Below are positions 10,034 through 18,861 of a stretch of 64,000 nucleotides of DNA, one piece after another. Source of the DNA: Marchantia polymorpha subsp. ruderalis (taxonomy: Eukaryota; Streptophyta; Marchantiopsida; Marchantiales; Marchantiaceae); assembly GCA_037833965.1 (NCBI GenBank), contig AP031353.1, positions 20,710,501-20,774,500 on the forward strand, read 5' to 3'. A program made the position numbers and the translations under genes. Below the pieces are notes generated by a model, which saw nothing but the letters and a program-made list of their open reading frames with translations, was not told the origin of the DNA and searched no databases. Numbering within the stretch: the stretch's first letter is position 1; every line of letters starts with the position of its first letter.

Positions 10034-11514
10034 TGTGGTACCCCACTTTTGGCAATTTTGAGGAAATTAAAACCTTTTTGGAAAACTGTACCCTGGCAGC
10101 ATTGTAAATAGCCTTCGGTACATCAAAACGGAGTGAATCCGGAAGATCGCGGGGATTCTCGAGGGATCTTGTAGAATCTAGGATTTGGGGTGCGGCAGTA
10201 AGGACAGGCACCACCCTCCCTGCGAGCTCTGCAGTTAGGACCTCTACGACGCAAGGCGCAAAACCCGCCTTCGGAGGTTGCGTCCGCGGCGGTAGGAAAA
10301 TCCTCCATAATTAGGTCGACCCTCGGGCGCCTTGACCAAGTTAGGGTCTCGTTGGAAAGAGCTCAACGCACCGATTCCAACGAGTCCAAGAACGCTTGGA
10401 ACGGATGAGGACTTAGGGAGTTATCACTATTGAAAGATACGGAGACGGTCGCCTTCGGCGGAAGGAGTTCGCCACCGGCGGGAATTCCGCCTACGCGGAA
10501 GGGGGAATCAAGTTTTGTCCTATGCGCGGACGAAGGCGTTCGCCTGTGCACAGGCAAAGTAGGGTTTGGGGAGGCGCGAAGTCCGCCTGTGCACAGGCGC
10601 TTCGGCGTCGGCGGAAAATCCGCCTTGGGCCCTAGAAATGCGCCTTGTGAGGTAGAAAGTGTACGACGCCTTCCGCGCCAGCGCAGCGCCGCGTACGGCG
10701 GAAGAGCCGCCAGAGTAATCAAATCTGTACGGACCATGCGGACGGGACGGGTGGATGCGCTCTTGGACGGACGGAGTTGCGGCGGCGGAAGCGCCGACGA
10801 AGAGACAAGAAACGGACAGACTGGACGGAGCCGGCTGACCACGGTCAACGCCTTCCGCGCCAGCGCGACGCCGCGCACGGGATTCGCCTGCGCACAGGCG
10901 AACGCCTGCGCACAGGAGGATGTTCAAGTTCCGCGCCGGCGGAGAATCCGCCGAGGAGTCTGCCTGCGCACAGGCAGGAGTTGAACTTTTGTCCGACATG
11001 CGGACACACGCGTCAAGGCAGAGGGGGATTGGCCGAAGGGCGGTACGAACAAGTGTACCGCGCAAGGCGGAAAACTCGCCTTCGGCGCTACGCCCCCATG
11101 TCCGCGGGGTAATACGCTCGCGGAGTTCAAATCCGCCAATTCGAGCGTGAGAGTTTAATCGACGACGGCGGAGCGTGAAGCCGCGCGTGAGAGCGGAGAC
11201 CGTTCCAGCGTAGAGCCGGCGCGGCCATCAAGTGAGACGTTCTCCACGAGCAAGAGCCGACCATGACCTTCGACCGAGCGGCGGAGGACGTCCCATTCTT
11301 GAATTCGCGATTCCAATCTCTTGTGCGCGCTGCGCGCATCCATCTGCTGGCTGCTGAACATTCTCGACGTCGCCGCACAGGAAATTTCTTGTTGATTGAG
11401 GGAGAAGTGAATGCGCGTGATTTGGAATTGAGGGCGATTAGAGTTTGCCGAGAGAGAAAGGCGCTCGGGCGGTGCGGAAGTAGAATGAGCGGGCGAGCGA
11501 ACCCCAGGAACGCA

Positions 11515-11961
11515 ATGACGAGACCGGGCAGATTGCGGATGGTCCCACTTTGCCTACCACAGAACGGGCTGCGCGCTTTCGAGGAGCGCTTAATAGCAAG
11601 AAAGCTCGATTTCTTGCTATGGGGATGGAACTACATCTGTGCGAATATGGTGCGCGAGTGGCTAGAGCCACAGGGACCACCCTCGCGCGGATTGCGTCCG
11701 CATGTCGATCGGTGGACAGTCCAAGATTGGGCGCAGGCGTTGGGAAGATGTGCTGGCATGCCAGGGCATCTCCTTTTCGACAGTGAGAGCATCAAGGTGA
11801 CCAAGCAGGAAGAGGCGCAATTTGTGGAGCTATTCAAGACCGGGAGGTCTACCAAGAATGGGCACAGGATACCATGTCCGCCCTCGAAGTGGAGGTGTCC
11901 GCGGCGTTGCAGCGGTTGGGACTGCGCAGTCGAACGGAAGATTGGCAGGGTAGGGAGTTAG
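11515..11961 (+). pseudogene. Truncated U3 ORF in B's 5' LTR
   Basis: Same start as in A's LTR (ATG 11515; frame open upstream to 11263). About 120 residues of the conserved N-terminal region remain, including FLLWGWN and the MVREWLEP stretch. The 2.1-kb deletion then joins the frame out of phase with the C-terminal part, so the last residues to the stop at 11961 are unrelated sequence and the coiled coil is lost. Identical breaks occur at 20343-20789 and 34034-34480. Confidence 0.8.
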
Positions 11962-12077
11962 TGCGCGGCAATCCGCCGCGCAGGAGACGTAGTACAGGTT
12001 CCGCGGAGTGTAGTGTAGCGTGGTTCCGTGCAGGCGTGTAGCGTAGTGCAGTGTAGTGCTAGGTAGGACTTAGAAGG

Positions 12078-12106
12078 TATAAAATAGTTCCAGGCGTTTT
12101 GCCTGG
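12078..12106 (+). promoter_or_regulatory. LTR core promoter of B's 5' LTR
   Basis: TATAAAA at 12078 followed after the same 12-base spacing by the CCAGGC-GTTTT-GCCTGG hairpin. In the 5' LTR this would drive the genomic RNA of B. The copy in the 3' LTR is at 20906. Confidence 0.7.
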
Positions 12107-12836
12107 GGTTCTTTCCCAGACTCAGAAGTATAGATCAGGAACCCATTTCCTTTGCGTGTTTGTGTCCTTAAGTTCTGTCACCACGCACGAGGAGTTACAA
12201 CTTAGCGTTCCGCATTTTGTAGCTGAAGGCCTTCGGCCGAATGTTCAGAGCTAGTCCATTGGTTAGAGACTTGAGTAGTTCGGATCTGCACCTGCGGGTG
12301 ACTGCCGATGCTCAGAGCCAGTGACTAGTTAGATACTTGAACAGTTTCGCCCCTACACCTTCGAGTGTTTCTTTCTGATTGTACTCCCTTGGGATTTTTC
12401 CCCTGAATGCCAAAGTGAAGTTTTGCTACTTCGTGTAAGCCTTGGTTGTAAATTCAGGTTACGCTGCAGCAGGTGCCTTGAGGGTAACCCCTGTAGTATT
12501 TCTGGGAATGACAAGTGCCTGAGAATTCAAACTCTTCAATAGACTGTTGTTGTGTTACTGGAATGTTTCACAGTGAGTCCTTCAGTGCGGACCTGTGTTC
12601 TCTGCGCGTTTTGTGAGTTGAGAGTGTTGTTCACCGCGTATGAGTGACTTCGATCCGAAGTAGGCAGTCCAAACCGGGTTTCCTACACTAGCAGCAAGCT
12701 AGTGGAAGTGTTGTAAAAGCCGGAGTTGGAAGTCACTACCCGCAGCTTCGCCGAGTGTACTCTTGAGAGACTTTCCCCCTGAAATCTTGAAGTAGAGGTC
12801 CTAACGGATCTCTGGGTTGTGTTTCTGTAGTTTCAG

Positions 12837-12867
<31 letters not shown>

Positions 12868-13062
12868 GCTGCACTGTGCGACCTCCGAGTGCGCTCCGAG
12901 TGGACACTTGCAGTATTTCTGGGAGTGACAGTTGCCTGAGAATTCAAACTCCTCAATAGTCTGTTAAAACGTGACACTTTGTACCCTGTGTGTTCCTCTG
13001 TCCCTGTGGGTTCGACCTTTCTACCACTATATTGCAGTTTTAGCCTTTAGTGGGTTATTACA

Positions 13063-13084
13063 TAAGAAGCCGACAACTTCTTTT
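13063..13084 (+). other. 22-nt spacer between LTR end and PBS, with hairpin potential
   Basis: The LTR ends at 13062, fixed by the 3' LTR and its GCTGC target duplication, but the primer site starts only at 13085. The spacer contains AAGAAG and CTTCTT, which can pair as a 6-bp stem. Element C has a spacer of identical length (31441-31462). Confidence 0.75.
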
Positions 13085-13102
13085 TGGCGCCGCTGCCGGG
13101 GA
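13085..13102 (+). other. Primer-binding site of B (tRNA-Asp type)
   Basis: TGGCGCCGCTGCCGGGGA differs at one position from the complement of the 3' end of plant tRNA-Asp (from memory TGGCGCCGTTGCCGGGGA). This primer is common in Tat/Athila-type plant elements. Confidence 0.8.
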
Positions 13103-13148
13103 CAGTTGCGTCAACACCGGGGTTTTTACGAGCAGCCATGCTCGGTGA

Positions 13149-15983
13149 ATGTCGACTGGAGCTAGCGGGAGCAACCTAAGTGCTAGAGCTGTCCGCAGGT
13201 TCCGACGAGATTCAGAGAAGGCCGTGGAAGAGACACGGCGTCAAAACAAGAAAACACCAAAAAGAGTACCTAAGCCTAGTTCGGCCGACATCCTTGGGGA
13301 ACCTACCCCCGGCGACTCGGAACCAAACTTGGTGCTTACAGTTCTACTAGATATTCCTTGCACGGACCCGCCTCGTGATTTAGAAACGACCGCCCGAGAA
13401 CCGTCGACAGACACACCGATGGCGGACGGACAAGCCAATGTGCGGCTACCTCAGCCGATTACTAAACATTCCTACCCAAAGTATAAAGGGAGTGGGGATG
13501 ACGACGATGCAGATTCATACATCAAGTTGTTCGAATCGGTGTCTATTGCCAATCGCGAGATCGCAGACGACGACCGACTAAGGATCTTCCCAAGCCTTCT
13601 GCGGAAGAAAGCGAGGAGTTGGTACAATCACGAGAGCATCGATCCGACTGGGCTGACAACATGGGCCCAGCTGAAGGAGAAGTTCCTTCGCCGCTTCCGT
13701 GAGCTCGGCTACGACAGTCGGGTATTGACAAAGTTACGTAACTTGCAGCGAGAAAAGAAGGAGAGTCTGCGTGACTACACTGAGAGATTTCTGGACCTCC
13801 TTGACAGAATACCGAAAACAGGACCAGGGTCCCCTTTCTCGGTACAACAAGCTGTGGATTGGTACGTGACCGGTTTAACTCGGGAGATGGAGACCTTTTG
13901 CCGACGCAGCAAGTGCGACACTATTGAGGATGTGATTGCATCGGCAGAAGCCTTCGAAACTTCCACTCTCAACCGAAGAGGGAGAGAGAGACGGGAGTCA
14001 AAGGAGCGCAAACCGAAGGGAGGGCGAAGACGACGTAGAGGTACAACTCCGTCATCGGAGGAATCGTCTTCGGACGAGAACTGTTCCTCATCCGAAGAAG
14101 AGGAAATCTCATCGTCGGAGGAGGAGAAGAAGAGGAAGAAGCATGGGGCAGCGAAGAAGAAGGGCACCCGACGAGTGACTACGGACAGAGCGCCGGGAGA
14201 CATAGCCTCGAAGATGGAGACCCTTGTGAAGGACTTCGCCGATCTCAAGGTTCAAGTGGTAGGCGGGCATGATCGCCGAAAATCACCCGGGAGAGTGCGA
14301 GCGAACTTATGGTGTACTACGTGCGGGGCGGTGGGACATGCAAACACCGAGTGCCTTACCACCCGTCCGTCATATCCAGTCAACGCAGTGGAGTGGGCAC
14401 AACCGTACTATGGAGAGCACCCCCAGTACTATGGAGAGGCTAGCGAAGAGACAGCCTACGCCGTCCAGTCGGTTCCCACCCCTACTGCAGTTTCAGCAAT
14501 GCAAGTCCCACGATATCATCCGGTGGATCGGGCCACTACAGTACCCGTGAGGCGGAGAGCACCTCCAGGGACGTTTGACCCACCGCCACCGCGAGCTTGT
14601 TATAACTGCGGGGAAGTTGGACACTTCTCACCACAGTGTCCCCATCCAAAAAGGCGAAACGATTATGTTCCGACATGTAGTAATTGCAAGAAGACCGGAC
14701 ATACTGCGCCAGAGTGTGATCAGCCACCAGTCCCTCGGCCAGCGGTACGATTTGTGAACCCTCCTGCCAAGGAGGACGTCCAAGTTAACCAGGTCGAAGT
14801 AGGTTCAGACGGGGATGACGAAGACGAAGAATGGCCGGCGGAAGAGGTCATGTGCGCACGGGTCGAAACTCGTAGTTCCAAGAAATCGAAGGAGCAAGAG
14901 CGTGACACTCGCAAGCACGAACGGAGAACCGACGACCGGACGGGAAAAGGGAAGGAGAAGACATCCAGCAAGTCCGACTTGCGACCTGCACGGAAGTCTT
15001 CGGTTACGCGAGAGGCACCAGCAGTGCGCCCCCAGACAGCAGTCGAGGATGAGCCAGTACGCTTGCTGAAACGGGACTATGCTCCGGATATCCGCAACGA
15101 GGTAACCAACCTGTTGAAGGAAGCGATCCGCACTCAAAAGGACCCACAGCGGCCAGACTTGCCATCCTTCCTTGGGGCGAAGTTGGCAGCCACCGTGGAA
15201 CCTCGCAGAGCGTCGCCGCCGACCCCGGCGACCCAACGCGCCCACTATGACTTGGTCGAAGATCTCGGGAGTCAGAAAGTGAACATCACGTTCAAGCAGC
15301 TCCTGGAGGACAATAAGACGTATCGGAGAATGTTGATGCTTTCGCTACGGCGTCCGCGGAAGCCGCGCGCATCCACATCCTCTCAAGTATATCAAGTGGA
15401 GAGCGAAGACCAAGGGCCACCAGAGATCGATGTGGAAATAGCAGGGTGTTGTGTACGCAGGGTACCAATCGACTCTGGATCAGGAGTCAACATAATGACG
15501 GAGGATACCGCGAGAGCCTTGGGGTTCAGTCAATACGAACCCTCGAAGCGTGTGTTGAGATTAGCGGATCAGACGCGGAGAATGCCTGCAGGTATGCTGC
15601 GCAATGTCAAAACAATCATCGGTGGTGCGGACTTTCGGTTGACGTATATCATCCTTCAACCGATGATGAAGCAGGGCTATGATGTTCTGCTCGGGCGACC
15701 ATGGCTATATGGCGCACAAGTCAGATGTGATTGGCGAAGGCATCGCCTTAAGTTTCCCCATCCTTCGGAACCGACCAAGACCATTACGGTGCCCTGGAAT
15801 AGGGTCAGACACGAAGGAGAGACCCCATCGACAAGTGCAGGTTACACATCGGACGGGGACAGTGAGTCGACCGCGCGATCGGATTCCAGTGGTACCGAAT
15901 CCGATTATTTCGTGGGATTCGTTGCCTGCTGTTCGGTGGGAGAAGAAGAAGAGCCGGAAGCTATTCAGCCGGAAGACGAATAG
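13149..15983 (+). CDS. gag-pro: gag-protease polyprotein of element B
   Basis: 944 residues from ATG 13149, the first AUG of the long frame after the PBS, to UAG 15981-15983. About residues 100-275 form a Retrotrans_gag capsid domain (SWYNHESID, then L-R-R-F-R-E-L and QAVDWYVTGL). A Ser/Glu tract and Lys tract follow near 300-335. Three CCHC knuckles lie near 389-402, 483-496 and 509-522. The retropepsin part has PIDSGSGVNIM near 772-782 and LLGRPW near 845. This is structural protein plus maturation protease in one frame. The stop is in the context UAG CAA UUA and pol continues in frame. Everything expected is intact, and the near-identical LTRs suggest recent activity. Confidence 0.97.
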   Translation: MSTGASGSNLSARAVRRFRRDSEKAVEETRRQNKKTPKRVPKPSSADILGEPTPGDSEPNLVLTVLLDIPCTDPPRDLETTAREPSTDTPMADGQANVRLPQPITKHSYPKYKGSGDDDDADSYIKLFESVSIANREIADDDRLRIFPSLLRKKARSWYNHESIDPTGLTTWAQLKEKFLRRFRELGYDSRVLTKLRNLQREKKESLRDYTERFLDLLDRIPKTGPGSPFSVQQAVDWYVTGLTREMETFCRRSKCDTIEDVIASAEAFETSTLNRRGRERRESKERKPKGGRRRRRGTTPSSEESSSDENCSSSEEEEISSSEEEKKRKKHGAAKKKGTRRVTTDRAPGDIASKMETLVKDFADLKVQVVGGHDRRKSPGRVRANLWCTTCGAVGHANTECLTTRPSYPVNAVEWAQPYYGEHPQYYGEASEETAYAVQSVPTPTAVSAMQVPRYHPVDRATTVPVRRRAPPGTFDPPPPRACYNCGEVGHFSPQCPHPKRRNDYVPTCSNCKKTGHTAPECDQPPVPRPAVRFVNPPAKEDVQVNQVEVGSDGDDEDEEWPAEEVMCARVETRSSKKSKEQERDTRKHERRTDDRTGKGKEKTSSKSDLRPARKSSVTREAPAVRPQTAVEDEPVRLLKRDYAPDIRNEVTNLLKEAIRTQKDPQRPDLPSFLGAKLAATVEPRRASPPTPATQRAHYDLVEDLGSQKVNITFKQLLEDNKTYRRMLMLSLRRPRKPRASTSSQVYQVESEDQGPPEIDVEIAGCCVRRVPIDSGSGVNIMTEDTARALGFSQYEPSKRVLRLADQTRRMPAGMLRNVKTIIGGADFRLTYIILQPMMKQGYDVLLGRPWLYGAQVRCDWRRHRLKFPHPSEPTKTITVPWNRVRHEGETPSTSAGYTSDGDSESTARSDSSGTESDYFVGFVACCSVGEEEEPEAIQPEDE

Positions 15984-15989
15984 CAATTA
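15981..15989 (+). promoter_or_regulatory. Leaky UAG (UAG CAA UUA) between gag-pro and pol, element B
   Basis: Fits UAG-CAR-YYA exactly; no frame change is needed to enter pol. See the matching sites at 1921 and, on the minus strand, 28553. Confidence 0.8.
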
Positions 15990-18824
15990 ACGGTGGGACT
16001 GGGAAGGAGTGAGACGAGTCACACCGAGGGCATTGTCGACCCTAGTGACTGTCACGAAGTACAACTCAGTCCCGACAAGTGCTTGAAGGTATCAAGCACA
16101 GTGAGAGGAGACGAGCTAAGGAAAGTACAGGCATTCCTTAGCCATTATGTCGACGTCTTCGCCTGGAAGATCGAAGACATGAAGGGGATACCTGCACGGT
16201 ATGGGGAACACCGCATCGATTTACTGGACGACTCAGTACCCATACGACAGCGCCAGTATCGCCTCAACCCAAAATACTCCTTGCTAGTTAAGGAGGAGAT
16301 AGATAAGTACTTGAGTGCTGGTATTATTTACCCAGTGCTCAGCAGTGAGTGGGTGTCGCCGATTGTTATCGTACCCAAGAAGTTGACGGGTAAGATACGA
16401 GTGTGTCAGGATTTCCGGAAGTTGAATGCAGCAACACGCAAGGATCATCACCCGTTGCCGTTCACGGATGCCATTCTAGACCATGTCGCAGGACATGAAT
16501 GCTATAGCTTCCTGGACGGGTTCTCAGGTTATAATCAGGTGTCTATCCGGGAGCAGGACAAGGATAAAACTACGTTCACAACCGACTGGGGAACTTACGC
16601 ATACCACAAGATGCCCTTCGGTCTGTGCAACGCGCCTGCCACCTTTCAACGGATGATGACCAATATCTTCCAGGAACAACTGAGGAAGTTCCTGGAAATA
16701 TTCATAGATGACTTCTGTGTCTTTGGGAAGCGGTCTGAACACCTAAGTCACTTGAAGCAGACCTTCGATAAATGTAGAGAGAGCAGTTTATCACTGCATC
16801 CCGAGAAGTGCTTTTTCTTTATGACTAGTGGGATCTTGTTGGGTCATCGGGTCTCGGCAGACGGCATTGCGGTGGACATCAAGAAGGTCAAGGTTATACT
16901 CGAGCTTGAGCCACCCACGAATCTAAGAGAGCTGCGAGCATTCCTGGGTCATGTGGGCTACTACCGAAGATTCATACACCTGTATGCAATACTGGCGGCG
17001 GACCTGACCAAGTTGTTGAAGAAGGACGAGCCTTATGCCTGGGGTGCGAACCAGCAGTCAGCATTTGAGGCTCTTAAGGCGAAACTCACGACCGCTCCCG
17101 TACTAAGGAGTCCAGACTGGAATCGACCATTCCATGTTTACGTTGACACATCTGCATTCGCCATCGGTGTAGTACTGAGTCAAAAGGATGACAACAAAAA
17201 GGACTACCCGATCTACTTCGCGAGCCGACAGCTGTCTCTAGTAGAGCGGAAGTACACCACGACGGAGAGAGAAGCGTTGGGGATGGTGTACTCCTGTAAA
17301 AAGTTCCGTCACTACCTAATCTGCTACGAATTTGTGTTCCATGTGGACCACTACGCATTGCAACACCTAGTCAAGAAAGCCGACCTATCCGGTCGGATCG
17401 CCAGGTGGGTGTTGTTACTACAAGAGTTCACCTACACAGTCCAGACCAGGAAAGGGGTGCACCACGAAAATGCGGATTACTTGTCCCGATTATGGACCCA
17501 GCCGACAGAGGAGGAATTGGTGGACGATTTTCCAGATGAAGAGTTATTTCAGTTGTCTGCAGGGCACGAGTCCCGCTATGCCGACCTGTATCGATATCTG
17601 CTAACCCTCCAGTGTCCCGTAGGCATGGATTTGGAACAGCGAACTGTCTTTATTCATAAGGCAGGCCCGTACCAACCCCAGCAGGGGGTTTTGTTCAAAA
17701 AGATGGCAGATGAGCGCTTATGCAGATGCCTGGAGGAATCAGAGGTACCAAGAATAGTGAGTGCGATGCATACAGAGGAGGCGGGTGGACACTATGCCAC
17801 CAGGAACACGGTCACAAAGATTCTAAATGCGGGGTATTGGTGGCCGACCATGTTTAAGGATGTTCTCGATTACATTCGCAAGTGCGACAGTTGCCAGAGG
17901 ACGGGGAGACCGACGCCTACAACACGCTGGCCCCTGACTCCCATCATGCCTCTAGCACCTTTCGAAAAGTGGGGCATTGACTTTGTAGGGCCGATACAAC
18001 CAGTGACTAGAAGCACACGAAGGCGCTACATTCTGGTAGCAACGGACTACGCCACCAAAATGGTAGAGGCCAGGGCCACCAGAAGGGATGATGCTGCCAT
18101 AGTGGCAGCCTTCTTGTTTGAGTCGATTATCACACGCTACGGATGTCCCTTAGAGCTAGTCAGCGACCGGGGCACGCATTTCCTGAATCAGATCATCGAA
18201 GATCTGACACGGTATTTCCACATCAAGCACCGGAAGACTACTCCATACAATCCCAAAGCGAATGGACTGACGGAAAAGTCCAATGGTCTGCTGTGTAAAA
18301 TACTACTCAAGGTCACGGTGAATCACGCTCACGACTGGGATACGAAGCTAGCAGCCGCTCTATGGGCGTACCGGACAGCTGAGAAGATCACGACCAAACA
18401 GACACCATACTTTCTGGTGTATGGGCAACACCCGATCCTCCCGATCGAATTTGAAGTACCCACCCAACGAACGTTGGATTTGCAGAGGATGGGCGCAGAG
18501 GAGAGTCAGCTCTACAGGTTACAGGAGGTCACGCTGCTGGATGAGAGGAGACGAGACGCCGAAGATCGCACCAGGAAAATCCAGCTCCGCCGAAAGGAGA
18601 GATACGATAAAAAGATCAAACCTGTACTCCTGCAGGCGGGTGATTTGGCATTGCTCTACGACAGCAGGCATGCCAGATTCCCAGGCAAACTGCACCTAAG
18701 ATGGATGGGACCTTACAGGGTTGTCGAAGTCTTCCCGAATGGATCCATCCAACTTGCGGACCTGGCCGGCGATTTGTTAGGCACCCGAGTGAACGGGTGG
18801 CGGTTGAAGAAATACCACATGTGA
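15984..18824 (+). CDS. pol: pol polyprotein (RT, RNase H, integrase) of element B
   Basis: About 946 codons from the codon after UAG to UGA 18822-18824, nearly identical to pol of A. Intact motifs: RT FLDGFSGYNQ and F-I-D-D; RNase H VDTSAFAIG and D-Y-L-S-R-L; integrase HHCC finger, D-D-35-E core (IDFVGP, SDRGTHF, PKANGLTEK) and C-terminal RWMGPYRV with no chromodomain. No AUG lies close to the start of the frame, which supports readthrough rather than internal initiation. Differences from A are scattered substitutions, with no stop or frameshift. Confidence 0.97.
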   Translation, partial: QLTVGLGRSETSHTEGIVDPSDCHEVQLSPDKCLKVSSTVRGDELRKVQAFLSHYVDVFAWKIEDMKGIPARYGEHRIDLLDDSVPIRQRQYRLNPKYSLLVKEEIDKYLSAGIIYPVLSSEWVSPIVIVPKKLTGKIRVCQDFRKLNAATRKDHHPLPFTDAILDHVAGHECYSFLDGFSGYNQVSIREQDKDKTTFTTDWGTYAYHKMPFGLCNAPATFQRMMTNIFQEQLRKFLEIFIDDFCVFGKRSEHLSHLKQTFDKCRESSLSLHPEKCFFFMTSGILLGHRVSADGIAVDIKKVKVILELEPPTNLRELRAFLGHVGYYRRFIHLYAILAADLTKLLKKDEPYAWGANQQSAFEALKAKLTTAPVLRSPDWNRPFHVYVDTSAFAIGVVLSQKDDNKKDYPIYFASRQLSLVERKYTTTEREALGMVYSCKKFRHYLICYEFVFHVDHYALQHLVKKADLSGRIARWVLLLQEFTYTVQTRKGVHHENADYLSRLWTQPTEEELVDDFPDEELFQLSAGHESRYADLYRYLLTLQCPVGMDLEQRTVFIHKAGPYQPQQGVLFKKMADERLCRCLEESEVPRIVSAMHTEEAGGHYATRNTVTKILNAGYWWPTMFKDVLDYIRKCDSCQRTGRPTPTTRWPLTPIMPLAPFEKWGIDFVGPIQPVTRSTRRRYILVATDYATKMVEARATRRDDAAIVAAFLFESIITRYGCPLELVSDRGTHFLNQIIEDLTRYFHIKHRKTTPYNPKANGLTEKSNGLLCKILLKVTVNHAHDWDTKLAAALWAYRTAEKITTKQTPYFLVYGQHPILPIEFEVPTQRTLDLQRMGAEESQLYRLQEVTLLDERRRDAEDRTRKIQLRRKERYDKKIKPVLLQAGDLALLYDSRHARFPGKLHLRWMGPYRVVEVFPNGSIQLADLAGDLLGTRVNGWRLKKYHM

Positions 18825-18848
18825 GTGTTCGCGTGGGCGCTCACAATT

Positions 18849-18861
18849 GAGGAGGGGAGCA
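18849..18861 (+). other. Polypurine tract of element B
   Basis: GAGGAGGGGAGCA directly precedes TGTGGTACC of the 3' LTR, one base different from the tract of A. Confidence 0.85.

Larger units (their letters stand above)
10034..13062 (+). repeat. 5' LTR of element B (3029 bp)
   Basis: Begins TGTGGTACC, ends GGGTTATTACA. It contains the palindrome-rich 5' part (about 10400-11150), the truncated U3 ORF, TATA box 12078, and R-U5 with (GT)14 near 12837. Relative to A's LTR, about 2.09 kb is missing at 11866-11875, where two copies of GG(T/C)ACAGGA have been fused. Confidence 0.96.
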
